A program made the translations under genes and the position numbers. Below, one piece after another: positions 50,332 to 53,422 of a DNA stretch of 53,422 nucleotides (within the stretch, counting starts at the first letter, position 1; each line of letters starts with the position of its first letter). The notes beneath the pieces are model-generated. The model was not told where the DNA came from. It did no database searches and saw only the letters and a program-made list of their open reading frames with translations. Source of the DNA: Ornithinibacter sp. (GTDB lineage Bacteria; Actinomycetota; Actinomycetes; Actinomycetales; Dermatophilaceae); the NCBI GenBank assembly GCA_029266735.1, contig JAQSWG010000012.1, positions 1 to 53,422 of the forward strand, read 5' to 3'.

Positions 50332-51876
50332 ATGAACCGCCGCCCCGCCGCTGCTCTCGTGGCCGCCATGTTGGGGACGGTCGGCCTCTCGGGATGCGCT
50401 GTGGTGGACGGCATCCGGGGGGACGCGGGTGCGCCGTCGATCTCCGTCTCCCCGCAGTCCCCGCCTCCAGGATCCGAGGAGCTGGCGAGGTTCTACGCCC
50501 AGCGGCTCGAGTGGAGTGAGTGCGAGGGGGCGGTGTGCGCCAGGCTGGAGGTGCCCCTCGACTACGAGAACCCCCAGGGTCAGACCATCGACCTCGCGGT
50601 CGTGAAGGTCCCCGCCAAGCGCGCGTCGAAGCGGATCGGTTCCCTCGTCGTCAACCCCGGGGGCCCTGGCGCCTCCGGTGTCGACTACGCCAGGGCAGCC
50701 GACTTCATGCTGACCAGAGGGGTTCGCCAGGCCTACGACGTCGTCGGGTTCGACCCGAGAGGCGTCGACAGGTCTTCGCCGATCGACTGCCTGACCGACC
50801 CCCAGCTCGACAGCTTCCTCACCGCCGATCCCACGCCGGACGACTCTGCGGAGGAGGAGGCCTTCGCACGCATGTCCCGGGGGTTCGCCCAGCAGTGCGC
50901 CGATCGCGCCGGGCCGCTCCTGGCCCACGTGTCGACGGCGGAGGCAGCGCGCGACATGGATGTCCTGCGTGCCACCCTGGGCGAGAAGAAGCTGACCTAC
51001 CTCGGCAAGTCCTACGGCTCGCTCCTCGGTGCGACCTACGCCGACATCTTCCCGGAGCAGGTGGGTCGGATGGTCCTCGACGGCGTCGTGCCCCCGGATG
51101 CGACGAGCACCGAGACCTCCCTGGGGCAGGCGGCCGGCTTCGAGCGCGCCACCCGCGCCTGGGCGGCGTTCTGCGTCGAGGAGGGCGACTGCCCGATGGG
51201 CGGGTCGGTCGACGAGGTGATGGCGGGCCTTCGGACGTTCCTCGCGTCCGTCGACCGGAGCCCGCTGCCCCGCACGGGCGACAACAGCGTGCCGCGGCTC
51301 ACCGAGGGCTGGGCCTCGGTCGGCATCGCGCAGGCGATGTACAACCAGGGCCAGTGGGAGTTCCTCGTCGACGCCATGCGTCTCGCCATCGGGGGAGACG
51401 GCACGGGGCTGATGCAGCTCGCCGACCAGTACGCCCACCGCAACCCGGGGGGTGAGTACGCGGACAACCTCCTCGAGGCCTACTTCGCGGTGAACTGCCT
51501 GGACGAGGCCGAGACGGCGGACCTCGACGAACGCCGCCGGCTCGCCGAGGAGGCCGCGGAGGTGGCACCGACGTGGGCCACGTACATGATGTGGGGCTCG
51601 CTCCCGTGTGGTTACTGGCCGATCCCGGCGACGGGTGAGACCAAGAAGGTCGCCGCCGTGGGGGCCGACCCGATCCTCGTCATCGGCACCACCCGAGACC
51701 CGGCGACGCCGTACGAGTGGTCGGTGCGGCTGCGCGAGCAGCTCGCGGACGCCTCCCTCCTGACCTTCGACGGCGACGGCCACACGGCGTACGCCCGTTC
51801 CAACGACTGCGTCGACACGGCGGTGGACCGCTTCTACCTCAAGGGGACCGTGCCGCAGGACGGGCTGCGCTGCTGA
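50332..51876 (+). CDS. Secreted alpha/beta hydrolase lipoprotein (S33 tripeptidyl aminopeptidase-like)
   Basis: A 514-residue exported peptidase-like protein. The signal peptide ends in a lipobox LSGC with C22, so it should be anchored to the outer face of the membrane. The catalytic domain has the oxyanion loop VNPGGPGASG (107-116), nucleophile S227 in GKSYGS, and a C-terminal TAP-like domain with GTTRDPATPYEW (Asp) and GDGHTAY (His). Four or more further cysteines probably form disulfides. Relatives cleave N-terminal tripeptides or act as esterases (SlpD/Tap of Streptomyces, Rv2223c type). It lies directly downstream of holB but has its own promoter. Confidence 0.93.
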   Translation: MNRRPAAALVAAMLGTVGLSGCAVVDGIRGDAGAPSISVSPQSPPPGSEELARFYAQRLEWSECEGAVCARLEVPLDYENPQGQTIDLAVVKVPAKRASKRIGSLVVNPGGPGASGVDYARAADFMLTRGVRQAYDVVGFDPRGVDRSSPIDCLTDPQLDSFLTADPTPDDSAEEEAFARMSRGFAQQCADRAGPLLAHVSTAEAARDMDVLRATLGEKKLTYLGKSYGSLLGATYADIFPEQVGRMVLDGVVPPDATSTETSLGQAAGFERATRAWAAFCVEEGDCPMGGSVDEVMAGLRTFLASVDRSPLPRTGDNSVPRLTEGWASVGIAQAMYNQGQWEFLVDAMRLAIGGDGTGLMQLADQYAHRNPGGEYADNLLEAYFAVNCLDEAETADLDERRRLAEEAAEVAPTWATYMMWGSLPCGYWPIPATGETKKVAAVGADPILVIGTTRDPATPYEWSVRLREQLADASLLTFDGDGHTAYARSNDCVDTAVDRFYLKGTVPQDGLRC

Positions 51877-51880
51877 CCCT

Positions 51881-51902
51881 CCCGGCACCCCGTGCCGGGT
51901 TT
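51881..51902 (+). terminator. Intrinsic terminator after the hydrolase gene
   Basis: CCCGGCAC (51881-51888) and GTGCCGGG (51892-51899) form an 8-bp stem with a CCC loop followed by TTT, one of the few hairpins here with a T-run. Confidence 0.75.
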
Positions 51903-51924
51903 CGTGGTCCAGCGTCGGGCCTCG

Positions 51925-51930
51925 TATACT
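51925..51930 (+). promoter_or_regulatory. -10 of the tRNA-Thr gene
   Basis: TATACT matches five of six bases of TATAAT, 32 bp before the tRNA. No strong -35 is visible. Confidence 0.55.
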
Positions 51931-51962
51931 CGTCCGGCGTGCCCGAGCCCGCTCGGGTGTCC

Positions 51963-52039
51963 GCCGCCTTAGCTCAGTCGGCCAGAGCGATTCACTCGTA
52001 ATGAATAGGTCAAGGGTTCGATTCCCTTAGGCGGCTCCA
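51963..52039 (+). tRNA. tRNA-Thr (anticodon CGT)
   Basis: A 77-nt cloverleaf including an encoded CCA. Acceptor arms GCCGCCT (51963-51969) and AGGCGGC (52029-52035) pair perfectly, the T arm is AAGGG-TTCGATT-CCCTT, and the anticodon loop CTCGTAA in an ATTCA/TGAAT stem gives anticodon CGT (51997-51999), reading ACG. No duplicated 3' segment that would signal an integrated element is seen nearby. Confidence 0.97.
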
Positions 52040-52056
52040 CCGCAGCTCCTCGGGTC

Positions 52057-52087
52057 AGGCCCCCACGACGACGGTCGGGGGGCCTTT
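52057..52087 (+). terminator. Terminator after tRNA-Thr
   Basis: AGGCCCCC (52057-52064) and GGGGGCCT (52078-52085) form an 8-bp stem followed by TTT. Confidence 0.75.
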
Positions 52088-52578
52088 CCGTTGGCCCGTG
52101 ACCCGGGCCGTGTGCGCGTCCTGGGGTGTCAGGCGCGCACCAGGTCGCGCGAACGGCATCCCCATGAATGGCGGCGTAGAGGATCGGTCTGAAGCTTCGG
52201 TGGTGCCGCACGCGCGGGATGTCGCGCCCCCTTGGCGCCACCGGGGCGGCGCTCCTCGGGCGTCGGCTTCGCGCTTTCGCGCTCCCGCGTGCTCGAGGCG
52301 ACACCGCGTCGGCGCAGGTACCACCCGGGGAGTATCCCGGTGTGCGCCGCGCAGCCGACGAGCGCACCGGGCTGCTGTGCCTGCGCTGAACGCATGTCCG
52401 GCCTGCTCCTGTTCTTCCTCCTGCTCGGTGCCTTCGGACGCCGTCGGATGTGGGGCGGCTGGGGCGGCCCTCATCGATCGGGAGTGGAGTCCGCCGAGGC
52501 CGACCTCGCCCGACGCTTCGCCGCCGTCACGACGTGGGCAAGCCTCGACAGGGCCCACGGCCGGCCGGGCCCGCGGGT
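52088..52578. other. Intergenic stretch after the tRNA without a clear gene
   Basis: About 490 bp carry only short, poorly biased open frames. One of them, from ATG 52394, begins with a hydrophobic helix (MSGLLLFFLLLGAFGRRRMW) but runs 121 bp into the next gene, so I do not call it. The part around 52130-52330 is less GC-rich and has short direct repeats such as CGCGCT. It may be decayed coding sequence. Confidence 0.5.
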
Positions 52579-52584
52579 TAGCCT
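52579..52584 (+). promoter_or_regulatory. -10 hexamer TAGCCT, leaderless gene
   Basis: TAGCCT precedes ATG 52591 by exactly six bases with no Shine-Dalgarno. Confidence 0.5.
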
Positions 52585-52590
52585 GCCGCC

Positions 52591-52977
52591 ATGCCTGAGC
52601 CCGTGGTCGAGGTCGTCGGCGTGTATGCCGCGGACGGCGGCGTCCTCGGCGAGCTCGCCTACGTCGTCGGTCACCTCCTCGGCCGCACCGAGTGCGGCCT
52701 GTGCGACGTGACCCATGGTGCGGTGCGACGCAAGCCGGAGTGGGACGACATGGCGGCGCGCCTCCCGGTTCCGGTGCGCCTGACCCACCGGAACGAGACG
52801 ACGGAGGGCGAGCGCACGGCATCCGCGGCGTCGGGCCTCCCAGCGGTGCTCGGCGTGAGGTCCGACGGCAGCCACACCGTGCTGCTCGGGCCGACAGCGC
52901 TCGGCTCACTGGGCGGCTCCGTCGAGCTGTTCGAGGCGGCGCTGCTCGGCGCCCTGGCCGCGGAGCGCACGCCGTGA
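52591..52977 (+). CDS. Conserved hypothetical protein with CxxC motif
   Basis: A 128-residue protein. Its conserved-looking features are a short start VVGVYAADGGVLGELAYVVGHLLG, then C-x2-C in TECGLCDVTHGAVRRK, and LPVPVRLTHRNE. Proteins of this outline occur in many actinobacteria without known function; the CxxC followed by DVTHG could bind metal or be redox active. The start is fixed by the leaderless -10. Its stop overlaps the GTG of the broken DUF427 gene. Confidence 0.8.
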   Translation: MPEPVVEVVGVYAADGGVLGELAYVVGHLLGRTECGLCDVTHGAVRRKPEWDDMAARLPVPVRLTHRNETTEGERTASAASGLPAVLGVRSDGSHTVLLGPTALGSLGGSVELFEAALLGALAAERTP

Positions 52978-53277
52978 ACCGGCCCGTGCCGGAGCCGGTG
53001 GGGCCGGGTCAGGAGTCGGTGTGGGACTACCCCCGGCCACCGCGGGTCGAGCCGACCGCCGAGGACGTCGAGGTCTGGCTGGGCGGCGTGCGCGTGGCGG
53101 TCTCCCGCCGCGCCCTGCGGGTGCTCGAGACGAGCCACCCGCCCGCGTACTACCTGCCGTTCGAGGACTTCGAGCCCGGAGGTCGTGACACCGCAGGCCG
53201 GTGGGTTCTACGGAGGGTGGGTCACCTCGCGGGTCGTCGGCCCGTTCAAGGGTGGACCCGGCACCTGGGGCTGGTGA
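52974..53277 (+). pseudogene. DUF427 protein gene with internal deletion and frame change
   Basis: From GTG 52974 the frame encodes ESVWDYPRPPRVEP, VWLGGVRVAVSRRALRVLETSHPPAYYLPFEDFEPG, the typical N-terminal half of DUF427. After about 53180 the conserved C-terminal end GGFYGGWVTSRVVGPFKGGPGTWGW appears in a different frame and ends at TGA 53275-53277. The middle of the family, including the tryptophan-rich EWKG segment, is missing. The first frame continues only into Arg-rich nonsense. The start overlaps the preceding stop (GTGA), so the ancestral gene was in operon with the CxxC protein. Confidence 0.85.
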
Positions 53278-53326
53278 GCGAGCTCCCCGTCCCTGACCTG
53301 CGTGGCCGGTTCGGGCGAGCGCCGTC

Positions 53327-53422
53327 TCAGTCGTCGCTGAGCGGGCGCTCCTTCGTCGCCAGCTCGCTGCGGGCCTTCTCCGAGGCCGCGGAGACCTCGT
53401 CCGCGGTGCGCTGGGCCGACGA
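53327..53422 (-). CDS. C-terminal end of an unidentified protein (partial)
   Basis: On the minus strand the last 96 bp encode 31 residues ending in ATKERPLSDD and TGA (53327-53329). The segment ADEVSAASEKARSELATKE looks like a charged helix. The rest of the gene lies outside the window, so no family can be given. It converges on the broken DUF427 gene. Confidence 0.6.
   Translation of the reverse strand, partial: SSAQRTADEVSAASEKARSELATKERPLSDD

Noticed and set aside
51969-52367. Minus-strand frame ending in GIEPLTYSLRVNRS over the tRNA
   Set aside because: This is the well-known spurious translation of an antisense tRNA-Thr, often found in databases, not a protein.
52394-52711. Small open frame with a hydrophobic start
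   Set aside because: Overlaps the supported gene at 52591 by 121 bp, lacks a Shine-Dalgarno, and the part after residue 25 is low complexity.

Overview
The window is high-GC (about 70%) DNA with strong GC3 coding bias, GTG starts as common as ATG, many 4-bp GTGA/ATGA gene overlaps and little noncoding sequence. Gene content and order point to an actinobacterium. The block MBL hydrolase - crp - nth - NUDIX - marP - holin-like - nhaA - acs ... ssd - tad genes - helicase - STAS - hppA - methyltransferase - topA - tmk - holB is the conserved neighbourhood known from Mycobacterium (around Rv3677c-Rv3644c) and Streptomyces (around SCO3571-SCO3540). A member of Micrococcales, perhaps Intrasporangiaceae, is my best guess from the overall style, but the sequence alone does not prove it.

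Layout. 1-6317: end of an unknown gene, a DUF559 nuclease-like gene, an MBL hydrolase, divergent crp and nth, then the nth-NUDIX-marP operon and a convergent holin-like membrane gene. 6394-10172: nhaA and acs on the minus strand with a wrecked FMN reductase between them. 10512-20787: carbon and amino-acid metabolism, with phenylalanine hydroxylase, an AMIN-like secreted protein, an actP/DUF485 acetate symporter pair, tdh-kbl (threonine to glycine plus acetyl-CoA), and a LytS/LytTR two-component system in operon with a second SSS symporter. 20844-22556: a thioesterase and a Fic-like gene with a degenerate active site. 22557-27762: a noncoding stretch holding a 6C small RNA, then ssd-tadA-tadB-tadC-pilin-tadE-like genes (Flp/Tad pilus). 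27780-35088: membrane protein, MrfA-type helicase, STAS antagonist, H+-pyrophosphatase and a broken methyltransferase. 35086-42569: a TetR-controlled heterodimeric ABC exporter, dienelactone hydrolase, DODA-type dioxygenase, GNAT, and an AroE-like dehydrogenase. 42685-53422: topA, glycosyltransferase, SCP2 protein, TipA-like MerR regulator, tmk, holB, a secreted S33 peptidase-like lipoprotein, tRNA-Thr(CGT), a small conserved protein, a broken DUF427 gene and the end of an unknown gene.

How the parts connect. acs, two SSS symporters and kbl all converge on acetate/acetyl-CoA. Crp (GlxR type) is a plausible regulator, but I found no convincing Crp palindrome upstream of acs. The 6C RNA sits directly before the Tad operon, where it is also found in other actinobacteria. 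About sixteen genes carry a -10-like hexamer 6-8 nt before the start codon, the layout of leaderless transcripts, which fixes many start sites.

The least explained signals are: strong enrichment of the heptamers GGATGCC and GTATGCC (and complements) in and between genes, forcing rare codons; three genes with the same kind of damage (internal deletion plus frame change); and several long perfect inverted repeats between operons. I saw no CRISPR array, insertion sequence, prophage or defence island.
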